From the NCBI GenBank assembly GCA_959020415.1, contig CAUERX010000033.1, positions 1-14,425 on the forward strand: 14,425 nt of DNA, in the 5' to 3' direction. Under the pieces are notes generated by a model that ran no database searches, was not told the DNA's origin, and saw only the letters and a list, made by a program, of their open reading frames with translations. Position numbers and translations under genes: made by a program. This document shows positions 1 through 6,837 of this stretch, piece by piece. Position 1 is the first letter of the stretch. Each line of letters begins with the position of its first letter. The DNA comes from an uncultured bacterium. Its GTDB lineage: Bacteria > Bacillota_I > Bacilli_A > RF39 > UBA660.

Positions 1-1559
1 CATGGTCAAGTGTAACAAGTACAAATGCAGAAGGAGTAAAGAGTGCGAGTGTAACTATACCTGCGACATCAAACGCAAGTTTAACAGGAACATATTATTT
101 ATGGATAAAAGCAGGGAGTTTATCAGATGTAAGTGGGAACACATCAAATCAGGTAGTAAGTTCAGCCTTTAAGTTTGATAATAAAAATCCAAGTTTGAGT
201 GTAAGTACGAGTAAGACAACGAAGAGTATAACAGTGGTAGCGACAGCGAGTGCCCTTTCAGGGATAAGTAAATATGAATTTAGTAAAGATAATGGAGCTA
301 CTTGGGTAAATAATGGAACCTCAAATGCATATGCTTTTACGGGATTATCGCCAGGTACAACCTATAACATTAAGGTAAGAGTAACTAGTGGTATAGGGAA
401 AATTGCAACAGCTAGTGTGAATGTAATTACAACTACTTTGAGTGTTAGTTTATCAATGGCTACTTCTGGAACAACTAATTCAACATATGGTTGGGCTGCG
501 GCTAGGAAAATTACCGCAAAATATTCAACTACTTGTGGAATTGATGATATAACTTGTAATTACAAATATACGCAAAATGAAGGAATATATAATAAAAAGG
601 ATAGTACTATAAACGTAACTAGTGGTACGTCTGCAAGTTATACGTTTGATAGTATAGGAACTATGGTTGGTTCGATATCAAATGGTGCAGAAACCAAAAC
701 AGCTACTTATACAGTGACTAAAGTAGGGAATGCTGCTACTACTTTATTGAATAAAGGAGTTGTAACTTCAGGTAATGGTTTATATGTGGATACATATGAA
801 AGTATAAATAATAATCGATTTGTGTATCGTGGTTGGGGAGATGGTTTAAATAATTATATTAGGATTAATAGTATTCCAAATAATGATATTGATACTTGCT
901 CTAAAACGCCATGCGATTTATGGAGAATAGTTGCTATAGAACCAGATGGAACATTGAAATTAGTGTTGAATTCCAATATTACGTCGATGGCTTGGGGTAC
1001 TTCTCAAAATTATTGGAATAATTCAAAAGCTAAAACATATTTAAATGGAACATTTACGACGTTATTAAAAAATGCTAGTAGTTCAAAAACCGTAACTAAT
1101 AATTTTCGTACTAATCGAAATTGGTATTATGGCGATATAGCATATGATGCAAATAAAAATCAGTCATTATCGGTTACAATAAGTGCTGAAAAAGCAAAGT
1201 CTTTGAATAATTATAGCACGAGTAATACGTTTGGTTTACTTGGAATAACAGATTACATTAAAGCTAGTAGGAATAGTAATTGTAATAGTTTACAGGCATC
1301 ACGTGATGGTAAATGTAATAATAATTGGTTGTGGCGAAGTGGTGATGGATATTATGTAACTATGAGTACTAACGCAGGAAATACAGCTGGTGTAGTAGTT
1401 TGGGATGTCCAATTTTCCGGAGAAGGAGTACCTGGATTTTCAGCTCGTTTAAAAACAGAAAATACACAAGTGAAGCCTGCTGGCTATTATGCAGCAAACG
1501 CTAAAATACTGTCTGGCAACGGGACTATAGAAAATCCATATGTGATTTCTAATTCTTAA
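1..1559 (+). CDS. Large surface protein, 3' part only (Ig/FN3-like modules plus C-terminal module)
   Basis: The frame is open from base 3 to the TAA at 1557-1559 (518 codons), so the gene starts left of the window. A TTG at 195 is an internal Leu, not a start. Residues about 1-60 look like the end of one Ig-like repeat (GTYYLWIKAGSLSDVSGN). Residues about 65-145 form an FN3/Ig-like unit (YEFSKDNGATW, then AFTGLSPGTTYNIKV). Residues about 150-240 look like a further Ig-like strand set. The C-terminal part contains CDLWRIVAIEPDGTLKLV, which resembles modules near DUF6273 in Firmicutes surface proteins (family recalled, not searched). The chain ends GNGTIENPYVI with no LPXTG motif or transmembrane anchor. 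Three cysteine pairs are visible at window residues 178/185, 299/304 and 427/438, unusual for an exported Firmicutes protein. The role is probably adhesion or display outside the cell (inference). A terminator follows, so the gene is separate from ruvA. Confidence 0.85.
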   Translation, partial: WSSVTSTNAEGVKSASVTIPATSNASLTGTYYLWIKAGSLSDVSGNTSNQVVSSAFKFDNKNPSLSVSTSKTTKSITVVATASALSGISKYEFSKDNGATWVNNGTSNAYAFTGLSPGTTYNIKVRVTSGIGKIATASVNVITTTLSVSLSMATSGTTNSTYGWAAARKITAKYSTTCGIDDITCNYKYTQNEGIYNKKDSTINVTSGTSASYTFDSIGTMVGSISNGAETKTATYTVTKVGNAATTLLNKGVVTSGNGLYVDTYESINNNRFVYRGWGDGLNNYIRINSIPNNDIDTCSKTPCDLWRIVAIEPDGTLKLVLNSNITSMAWGTSQNYWNNSKAKTYLNGTFTTLLKNASSSKTVTNNFRTNRNWYYGDIAYDANKNQSLSVTISAEKAKSLNNYSTSNTFGLLGITDYIKASRNSNCNSLQASRDGKCNNNWLWRSGDGYYVTMSTNAGNTAGVVVWDVQFSGEGVPGFSARLKTENTQVKPAGYYAANAKILSGNGTIENPYVISNS

Positions 1560-1602
1560 TTTTATTAGTACTAGTTAGATATTATAAATTAAAATGCTTT
1601 TT

Positions 1603-1643
1603 AACAAATAGGCAAAATGTTATATTTCGCCTATTTGTTTTTT
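1603..1643 (+). terminator. Intrinsic terminator of the surface-protein gene
   Basis: A perfect 11-bp stem pairs AACAAATAGGC (1603-1613) with GCCTATTTGTT (1629-1639) around a 15-nt loop. A T-run follows at 1638-1643. It lies 44 bases after the stop codon. Confidence 0.9.
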
Positions 1644-1766
1644 ATACAATAAATTATATAAACAATGAGATTTCAAAACTTTTAAAAATGCGAATGATAT
1701 TTTTTTATTTGTATGTTAAATAGTATTTATACTGAACAAATGTATCTATCTTTGTTAAATTTATTG

Positions 1767-1775
1767 TGGTATAAT
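1767..1775 (+). promoter_or_regulatory. Extended -10 promoter of the ruvAB-queA-miaA operon
   Basis: TGGTATAAT is a perfect extended -10 (TGN then TATAAT at 1770-1775). No good -35 is seen at 16-18 bp. Transcription would begin near 1782, leaving only about 9 bases before the ruvA ATG. This argues against the in-frame ATG at 1713 as the start. Confidence 0.65.
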
Positions 1776-1790
1776 GTTTATGGTGGTAGT

Positions 1791-2342
1791 ATGTATGCAT
1801 ATATTAAGGGACAAGTAAAAGAAGTTGACAGCAATTATATTGTTTTAGATAATAATGGGATTGGTTATTTAATTTATACAGCTAACTCTTATTCGTTTGA
1901 CATTGACAAGGAATATACAATTTATTTATATCAATATGTTAGAGAAGATGAAATAAGTTTATATGGATTTAAAACTTTAGAAGAGAAAAATTTATTTTTA
2001 AAGTTAATTGGGGTTAAAGGTTTAGGGTGTAAGATGGCTTTACCAATGATAGCTTTAGGATCACCTGATGGAATTATTGACGCAATTGAAAGAGAAAATA
2101 TTTTATATTTAAAGAAATTCCCTAAAATTGGTGATAAAGTAGCGCGTCAGATTATATTAGATTTAAAAGGTAAACTGGTGGCTAAAAGCGAGGTTCAAAC
2201 TAATAATTCAGACGAATTAACTGAAGCATTAAGAGGACTTGGATATAAAAATGCCGATGTAAGCAAAGTCGTAAAACAAATAAATGCAAATGATGAAATA
2301 GAAGTACAAATAAAGGAAGCTTTAAAATTATTGTTAAAATAA
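1791..2342 (+). CDS. ruvA: Holliday junction branch migration protein RuvA
   Basis: 183 aa. RuvA tetramers bind the four-way DNA junction and load the RuvB motor for branch migration in recombination repair. Residues 1-62 are the N-terminal OB-fold (MYAYIKGQV start, then YLYQYVREDEISLYGF). Helix-hairpin-helix motifs are at about 73-83 (GVKGLGCKMA) and 108-118 (KFPKIGDKVAR). Residues 141-183 are the small C-terminal domain that contacts RuvB (LTEALRGLGYKNADV). The length is slightly below the usual 190-205. The start at 1791 is chosen because family members begin M-x-A/G-Y-I-x-G, and because the promoter -10 lies inside the longer reading. The SD is weak (GGTGG, 1782-1786) and the leader is very short. 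ruvB follows after 20 bases. Confidence 0.95.
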   Translation: MYAYIKGQVKEVDSNYIVLDNNGIGYLIYTANSYSFDIDKEYTIYLYQYVREDEISLYGFKTLEEKNLFLKLIGVKGLGCKMALPMIALGSPDGIIDAIERENILYLKKFPKIGDKVARQIILDLKGKLVAKSEVQTNNSDELTEALRGLGYKNADVSKVVKQINANDEIEVQIKEALKLLLK

Positions 2343-2362
2343 TGATTTATTAGGAGGTTAAT

Positions 2363-3367
2363 ATGGATGAAAGAGTAGTTACTAACCATGAGCTTATAGA
2401 AGATACCTTTGAGGGAACAATAAGGCCTGATAGTATTGATGAGTATATTGGACAAGGTGAAGTTAAAGATAATTTAAATGTTTTTATTAAAGCAGCTAAA
2501 ATGCGTGATGAAGCTTTAGATCATGTTTTGTTATATGGTCCTCCTGGGCTTGGAAAAACAACCATGGCATATATTATTGCTAACGAATTAGGTAGTAATA
2601 TTAAGACTACTAGTGGTCCAGCTATTGAAAAAAGTGGTGATTTGGCAGCAGTTTTATCAACTTTAGAGTCAGGGGACGTTTTATTTATTGATGAAATTCA
2701 TCGTATTCCAAGATATATTGAAGAAATTTTATATTCAGCAATGGAGGATTTTACTTTAGATATTATTGTTGGTAGTGACTCTTCAAGTCGTAATATTAGA
2801 ATAGATTTGCCTCCATTTACTTTAGTTGGAGCAACAACTAGAGCAGGTGATTTAACTGGACCATTACGTGATAGATTTGGAATTATTTCAAAACTTAATT
2901 ATTACACGGAAGAAGAATTAACTCAAATTGTATTAAGAACAAGCAGAGTTTTAGAGTGTTCTATTGATGAGAATGCGGCAATTGAGCTTGCTCGTCGTAG
3001 CCGCGGAACACCAAGAATTGCTAATAGGTTATTTAAAAGAGTGCGTGATTATGCTTTAGTTATGGGAAATGGAAATATTGATTTGAAAATTACTAAAATA
3101 GCTTTGGATAAATTAAAAGTTGATGCTTTTGGCTTAGATGAGACTGATTATAATTTGTTAAAGTCAATTATCGAGAAATTTAATGGTGGTCCAGTTGGAA
3201 TTGATGCACTTGCGTCTTCAATTGGTGAAGAGGCAACAACGATTGAAGATGTGTATGAACCATATTTATTACAAAATGGCTTTTTAAAAAGGACAAGTCG
3301 TGGTAGAATAGTTACAGAGAAAGCATATGAACATTTAAAAATAGACAAACAAGGTAATTTATTTTAA
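2363..3367 (+). CDS. ruvB: Holliday junction ATP-dependent DNA helicase RuvB
   Basis: 334 aa, the usual family length. RuvB is the hexameric AAA+ motor that pulls DNA through the RuvA-bound junction. The start region has RPDSIDEYIGQ (21-31). Walker A is GPPGLGKTT (59-67), Walker B is LFIDE (107-111), sensor 1 is VGATTRAG (155-162), the arginine finger is R170 in LRDRFG, and sensor 2 is R218 in GTPRIANRL. The C-terminal winged-helix domain spans about 255-330. The start has a strong SD (AGGAGG, 2352-2357). No ruvC is seen, as expected in Firmicutes, where RecU resolves junctions (family knowledge). Every key motif is intact. Confidence 0.98.
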   Translation: MDERVVTNHELIEDTFEGTIRPDSIDEYIGQGEVKDNLNVFIKAAKMRDEALDHVLLYGPPGLGKTTMAYIIANELGSNIKTTSGPAIEKSGDLAAVLSTLESGDVLFIDEIHRIPRYIEEILYSAMEDFTLDIIVGSDSSSRNIRIDLPPFTLVGATTRAGDLTGPLRDRFGIISKLNYYTEEELTQIVLRTSRVLECSIDENAAIELARRSRGTPRIANRLFKRVRDYALVMGNGNIDLKITKIALDKLKVDAFGLDETDYNLLKSIIEKFNGGPVGIDALASSIGEEATTIEDVYEPYLLQNGFLKRTSRGRIVTEKAYEHLKIDKQGNLF

Positions 3368-3372
3368 GTAGT

Positions 3373-3397
3373 ACTGGATACTTTAGTATTCGGTTTT
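3373..3397 (+). terminator. Possible weak terminator between ruvB and queA
   Basis: A 9-bp stem with two G-T pairs joins ACTGGATAC (3373-3381) to GTATTCGGT (3386-3394) around the loop TTTA. Only TTTT follows directly, with more T-rich sequence after it. It may attenuate read-through rather than stop it, since queA has no clear promoter of its own. Confidence 0.35.
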
Positions 3398-3421
3398 ATA
3401 TTTTATAGAAAGAGTGATAAA

Positions 3422-4447
3422 ATGACAACTGAAGATTTTGATTTTAATTTGCCAGAACATTTAATAGCCCAAACACCGCTTGAAAAAAGAGATGCTTCAA
3501 GATTACTTGTTTTAGATAAAGAAACAGGTGAAATAGAACATAAGCATTTTATGGATATTTTAGATTATATAAATCCGGGTGACGCCTTAGTTTTAAACGA
3601 TACTAAGGTTATTCCAGCCAGGCTAATGGGAACTAAGGTTGATACAGGTGCAGTAATTGAGATGTTAATGCTTAAGGAAATAGAAAAGGATGTTTGGGAA
3701 TGTTTAACGAAGCCAGCTAAACGTGTAAAAGAGGGAACTTTAGTAACTTTTGGCGACGGTAAGTTACAAGCTGAATGTGTTTCAGTCGGTGAAGAGGGAA
3801 TTCGTCATTTTAAATTAATTTATAAAGGAATCTTATACGAGATTTTGGATGAATTAGGGGAAATGCCTTTACCCCCTTATATTCATGAGAAACTTAACGA
3901 TCAAAATAGATACCAAACGGTTTATGCCAAAAATATTGGTAGTGCAGCTGCTCCAACAGCAGGACTTCATTTTACTCCAGAATTATTAGAACAAGTAAAA
4001 GCTAAAGGAATAAATATCGCTTATATTACTTTGCATGTTGGTCTCGGGACTTTTAGGCCAGTGTCAGTAACTAATGTTTCAGAACATAAAATGCATAGTG
4101 AATTTTATATAATGAGTAGTGAAACAGCTGATTTACTTAATGAAACTAAGAAATCTGGTCATAAGATTATAAGTGTTGGAACGACAACTACTAGAACTTT
4201 GGAAACAGTAATGAGTTTGTATGGGATTTTTAAAGAATGTAGTGGTTTTACAGATATATTTATTTATCCAGGGTATCAATTTAAAGGTGTTGATAGATTA
4301 ATTACAAATTTCCATTTGCCAAAATCAACATTAATCATGTTAGTTAGTGCTTTGGCGGGAAAAGAAAATATTATGAAGGCTTATAATGAAGCTGTAAGGG
4401 AAGAATATCGATTTTTCTCGTTTGGCGATAGTATGTTTATAAAGTAG
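3422..4447 (+). CDS. queA: S-adenosylmethionine:tRNA ribosyltransferase-isomerase QueA
   Basis: 341 aa, full family length. QueA transfers and isomerises the ribosyl moiety of SAM onto preQ1 at tRNA position 34, giving epoxyqueuosine in GUN anticodons. Signature stretches are intact: LNDTKVIPARL (58-68), APTAGLHFT (177-185), LHVGLGTFRPV (204-214), SVGTTTTRTLE (251-261) and NFHLPKSTL (296-304). The SD is AGAGTGAT just before the ATG. In B. subtilis the order is ruvA-ruvB-queA-tgt. Here miaA takes the place of tgt, so the transglycosylase that inserts preQ1 must be encoded elsewhere if the pathway is complete. miaA starts 8 bases after the stop, so the two are co-transcribed. Confidence 0.97.
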   Translation: MTTEDFDFNLPEHLIAQTPLEKRDASRLLVLDKETGEIEHKHFMDILDYINPGDALVLNDTKVIPARLMGTKVDTGAVIEMLMLKEIEKDVWECLTKPAKRVKEGTLVTFGDGKLQAECVSVGEEGIRHFKLIYKGILYEILDELGEMPLPPYIHEKLNDQNRYQTVYAKNIGSAAAPTAGLHFTPELLEQVKAKGINIAYITLHVGLGTFRPVSVTNVSEHKMHSEFYIMSSETADLLNETKKSGHKIISVGTTTTRTLETVMSLYGIFKECSGFTDIFIYPGYQFKGVDRLITNFHLPKSTLIMLVSALAGKENIMKAYNEAVREEYRFFSFGDSMFIK

Positions 4448-4455
4448 GTGATAAA

Positions 4456-5328
4456 ATGGTGATTGTGATAACTGGTCCAACAGGGACTGGTAAAACTGAA
4501 CTCAGCTTATTTTTAGCTAAAAAGTTAAAAGGTGAGGTTATAAATGCGGATAGCACACAATTTTATAAAGGCTTAGATATTGCTACTAATAAGATAAAAG
4601 ATAAAAAAGGCGTTGTTCATCATTTGTTTGATATTACAGATATTACTCAGGATTATACAGTGTTTGACTATCAAAAGGATGCAAGGGCGTGTATTAATGA
4701 TATTTTAGAACGTGGGAAAACGCCTATTTTGGTTGGGGGATCAGGTTTGTATATTAAAGCCGCTTTGTACAATTATGAGTTTGAGAATAAAGAAAATAAT
4801 GATTATGAAGGTATAAGTAATGATGAGCTTTACAAAAGGTTATTAGAAGTTGATCCTGACACCAATATTCATTTAAATAATAGGGTTAGAGTGATAAGTG
4901 CTTTAAATTATTATGAAGCTAATCATAGACCATATAGTGAAAAAAGTAGGAATGAGGAATTATTATATGATACTTTGTTTATTGGATTAACAGCTGAGCG
5001 AGATATGTTATATTATAAAATAAATAAACGAGTTGAGGCAATGATGGAAGATGGATTATTAGACGAGGCCAGGAGTATTTATGATTCTGGAATTAGAACT
5101 AAAGCGGTTATGACACCAATTGGCTATAAAGAATTGTTTGATTATTTTGATTGTCAAAAAGATTTAAATGAATGCTTAGAATTAATCAAGCAAAAAAGTC
5201 GTAATTATGCTAAAAGACAGTATACTTGGTTTAATAATCAAATGGATTTAAAATGGTTTAATGTTAATTATGAAAACTTTTTAAATACTGAAAATGAAAT
5301 ATTAGAATATATTACTAATAGAGATTAA
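4456..5328 (+). CDS. miaA: tRNA dimethylallyltransferase MiaA
   Basis: 290 aa, slightly short of the usual 300-315. MiaA transfers a dimethylallyl group to N6 of A37 (i6A) in tRNAs reading UNN codons. The P-loop is GPTGTGKT (7-14). DSTQFYKGLDIATNK (32-46) matches the DSxQxY...DI(G)T motif with Gly replaced by Ala. GGSGLYI is at 94-100, the substrate-binding IGYKEL at 222-227 and the C-terminal YAKRQYTWF at 251-259. The SD (AGGTGAT) overlaps the queA stop, indicating translational linkage. The last coding bases form the left arm of the operon terminator. No hfq gene follows, unlike the arrangement in many other bacteria. Confidence 0.97.
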   Translation: MVIVITGPTGTGKTELSLFLAKKLKGEVINADSTQFYKGLDIATNKIKDKKGVVHHLFDITDITQDYTVFDYQKDARACINDILERGKTPILVGGSGLYIKAALYNYEFENKENNDYEGISNDELYKRLLEVDPDTNIHLNNRVRVISALNYYEANHRPYSEKSRNEELLYDTLFIGLTAERDMLYYKINKRVEAMMEDGLLDEARSIYDSGIRTKAVMTPIGYKELFDYFDCQKDLNECLELIKQKSRNYAKRQYTWFNNQMDLKWFNVNYENFLNTENEILEYITNRD

Positions 5329-5346
5329 GCACTATTAGTAATTTTT
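5311..5346 (+). terminator. Terminator of the ruvAB-queA-miaA operon, overlapping the miaA 3' end
   Basis: A perfect 11-bp stem pairs ATTACTAATAG (5311-5321) with CTATTAGTAAT (5332-5342). TTTTT ends at 5346. The left arm is coding (Ile-Thr-Asn-Arg), and the TAA stop (5326-5328) is in the loop. Confidence 0.85.
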
Positions 5347-5362
5347 ATTTTAATGAAATATG

Positions 5363-5371
5363 TGCTATAAT
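5363..5371 (+). promoter_or_regulatory. Extended -10 promoter of yqeG
   Basis: TGCTATAAT is a perfect extended -10. The -35 region falls in the T-tract of the preceding terminator and does not match TTGACA. A GAGGTGAT ribosome site follows at 5383-5390. Confidence 0.65.
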
Positions 5372-5393
5372 ATTATTTATTCGAGGTGATGAC

Positions 5394-5945
5394 ATGGGCT
5401 TGTCAATAGTTAGAAAGTTTGTTCCAGACTCATACGTTCCGACTGTGTATGATGTGGACTATAATCAACTTTATGACAATGGAATTCGCTATGCTATTTT
5501 TGACGTTGATGATACGATTTTACCAGCTGATGATATACTAGTGACGCCTAAATTATTGAGATTGTTTGATTATGTTCAAAAAGATATAGGAATTGATACT
5601 TGTTTAGTTTCTAATGGAAGCGAATCAAGAGTTAAGCCAGTGGCTGAAAGTTTGCACGTTAATTATGTGGCTAATGCTTTTAAACCGTTGCCACGAGCTT
5701 TTGCTTCAGTTCAAAGATTCTTTGGTGATAAGGTTATTTCTGGCAATACGGCTTTTATTGGGGACTCGGTATTTTTAGACATGTTGTTTGCGAGTAAATT
5801 TCGAATGTATAAAGTATTAGTTGACTCTATTAGAGAAAATAAATGGAATTTCAAAACGGTTTCTAACGATATTGTGCAAGCGGTAATGACAATTCCACTT
5901 AAGCATGAAGGATTTGAATTTGGCCGTCATTATGAAAAAAAATAG
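5394..5945 (+). CDS. yqeG: YqeG family HAD IIIA-type phosphatase
   Basis: 183 aa, the usual YqeG length (170-180). It is a cytoplasmic HAD-superfamily hydrolase of the YqeG group; the substrate is unknown here. Motif I is DVDDT (37-41; nucleophile D37 and acid/base D39), motif II is LVSNGSE (71-77; S73), the motif III lysine is K97 in FKPLP, and motif IV is FIGDSVFLD (121-129; D124 and D129). The last differs from the GDQxxTD form I expect in the family, but the acidic residues are kept. A strong SD (GAGGTGAT) precedes the ATG. In B. subtilis yqeG heads a cluster with yqeH and aroE. Here it is a single-gene unit with its own promoter, convergent with the carboxypeptidase pair. Confidence 0.93.
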   Translation: MGLSIVRKFVPDSYVPTVYDVDYNQLYDNGIRYAIFDVDDTILPADDILVTPKLLRLFDYVQKDIGIDTCLVSNGSESRVKPVAESLHVNYVANAFKPLPRAFASVQRFFGDKVISGNTAFIGDSVFLDMLFASKFRMYKVLVDSIRENKWNFKTVSNDIVQAVMTIPLKHEGFEFGRHYEKK

Positions 5946-5963
5946 CTAAAATTAGCTATTTTT
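5938..5963. terminator. Bidirectional terminator holding the stop codons of both convergent genes
   Basis: An 11-bp stem, AAAAATAGCTA (5938-5948) with TAGCTATTTTT (5953-5963), has a 4-base loop. T-rich ends on both strands allow use in both directions. The yqeG TAG (5943-5945) is in one arm, and the minus-strand TAA (5952-5954) starts at the loop edge. Confidence 0.75.
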
Positions 5964-6833
5964 ATTTTGAATATAGTATGCATAATATTCTTCTAAGGTT
6001 AAATTTTCATCATGAATTTGTTTGGCTACTTTAGTACCAACATAGCGATAATGCCATGGTTCATATTGATAACCGGTTATGTCCTCTTTATCTTTAGGAA
6101 ATCTTAAGATAAATCCATATTTATATGCATTTTTTTGTAGCCATTTAAAAGCATCAGTATTTTCAAAACTATTATCGATTTGGTTAATGTCAGTAGCTAA
6201 TCCCGTTTGATGTTCAGAAAATCCTGGTCTTGCTGAGTAGGTGTCAGCAGCCGTTTTACCATCACGTTCAACGTAATTGTTATATAAAGTTACTTGATAT
6301 TTGTAAGTACGATAAGCGGAAGCGTTTTTAATAACTATGTTATCAACGGTAGCAGCATCAGACATTTCCATAAAGGCGTTAGCAGCTTCCTTTCGCATTT
6401 GACTATTTCTTCCAGTATTATATTTTGCGGTTAAAGTTATTAAATCATTAGGTTCATAATCTTCAGTTAGATAAAAATATTTATTGACTAGCATTAGATT
6501 GCCATCTTTGACGTTAGTAGCGGTAGTGTCTTCATATTTTTTCTTGTCTAGATTAGAGTTAACATCGGCGACAATTTTACTGGCACTTAAGTTTTTGCCT
6601 TCAGCATATGCTAAATACCTATTTAAATTTGCTTCGATGTAATAGGCTTCTTCTTTTAAATTGTTGTCTAATGGCTCATTTATTGTTTTGTTAGTTTGAA
6701 TTTTCTTTTCTTTTGGCTTGTCTTCTTTTTTATCTTTAGTTAAAAGGTAAAACGTGGTCCCACCAATTAATAAAATGATGATAATTGAGGCGATTAAAAT
6801 ATTACGTTTTTTCATCTTTTTTTTCTTTTTCAT
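5952..6833 (-). CDS. Membrane-anchored D-alanyl-D-alanine carboxypeptidase, VanY/M15B family (copy 2)
   Basis: 293 aa. A zinc peptidase expected to trim the terminal D-Ala of peptidoglycan stem peptides outside the membrane. A Lys-rich N-terminus and a hydrophobic segment (about 11-32) form an uncleaved anchor or signal. A linker rich in Lys/Glu spans 33-60. The catalytic domain begins near LMLVNKYFYL (113-122). R175 sits in SAYRTY. The zinc site is SEHQTGLATD (H208, D215) plus H261 in EPWHYRYVG, with E258 as the general base. The start at 6833 is supported by an AAGGAG site that abuts the upstream gene's stop, 7 bases away. The second Met (residue 7) is less likely. It is the second gene of a two-gene operon and shares its fold, motifs and tail (LTLEEYYAYY) with the first, so the pair arose by duplication. 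D,D versus L,D specificity cannot be read from the sequence. Confidence 0.92.
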   Translation of the reverse strand: MKKKKKMKKRNILIASIIIILLIGGTTFYLLTKDKKEDKPKEKKIQTNKTINEPLDNNLKEEAYYIEANLNRYLAYAEGKNLSASKIVADVNSNLDKKKYEDTTATNVKDGNLMLVNKYFYLTEDYEPNDLITLTAKYNTGRNSQMRKEAANAFMEMSDAATVDNIVIKNASAYRTYKYQVTLYNNYVERDGKTAADTYSARPGFSEHQTGLATDINQIDNSFENTDAFKWLQKNAYKYGFILRFPKDKEDITGYQYEPWHYRYVGTKVAKQIHDENLTLEEYYAYYIQNKNS

Positions 6834-6837
6834 TTTT

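Noticed and set aside
195..1559. A 454-aa protein starting at TTG 195
   Set aside because: The frame is open to the left edge and upstream codons read as good Ig-like repeat sequence, so TTG 195 is an internal leucine of a longer protein.
1713..1790. N-terminal extension of RuvA from ATG 1713
   Set aside because: It has no ribosome site, its coding would cross the promoter -10 at 1770-1775, and RuvA proteins begin at the MYAYIKG position.
2195..2455. Minus-strand open frame across the ruvA-ruvB junction
   Set aside because: It lies opposite two certain genes, has no SD or family resemblance, and reflects their codon pattern.
3148..3348. Minus-strand open frame inside ruvB
   Set aside because: It lies wholly opposite a conserved gene and has no start signal or recognisable product.
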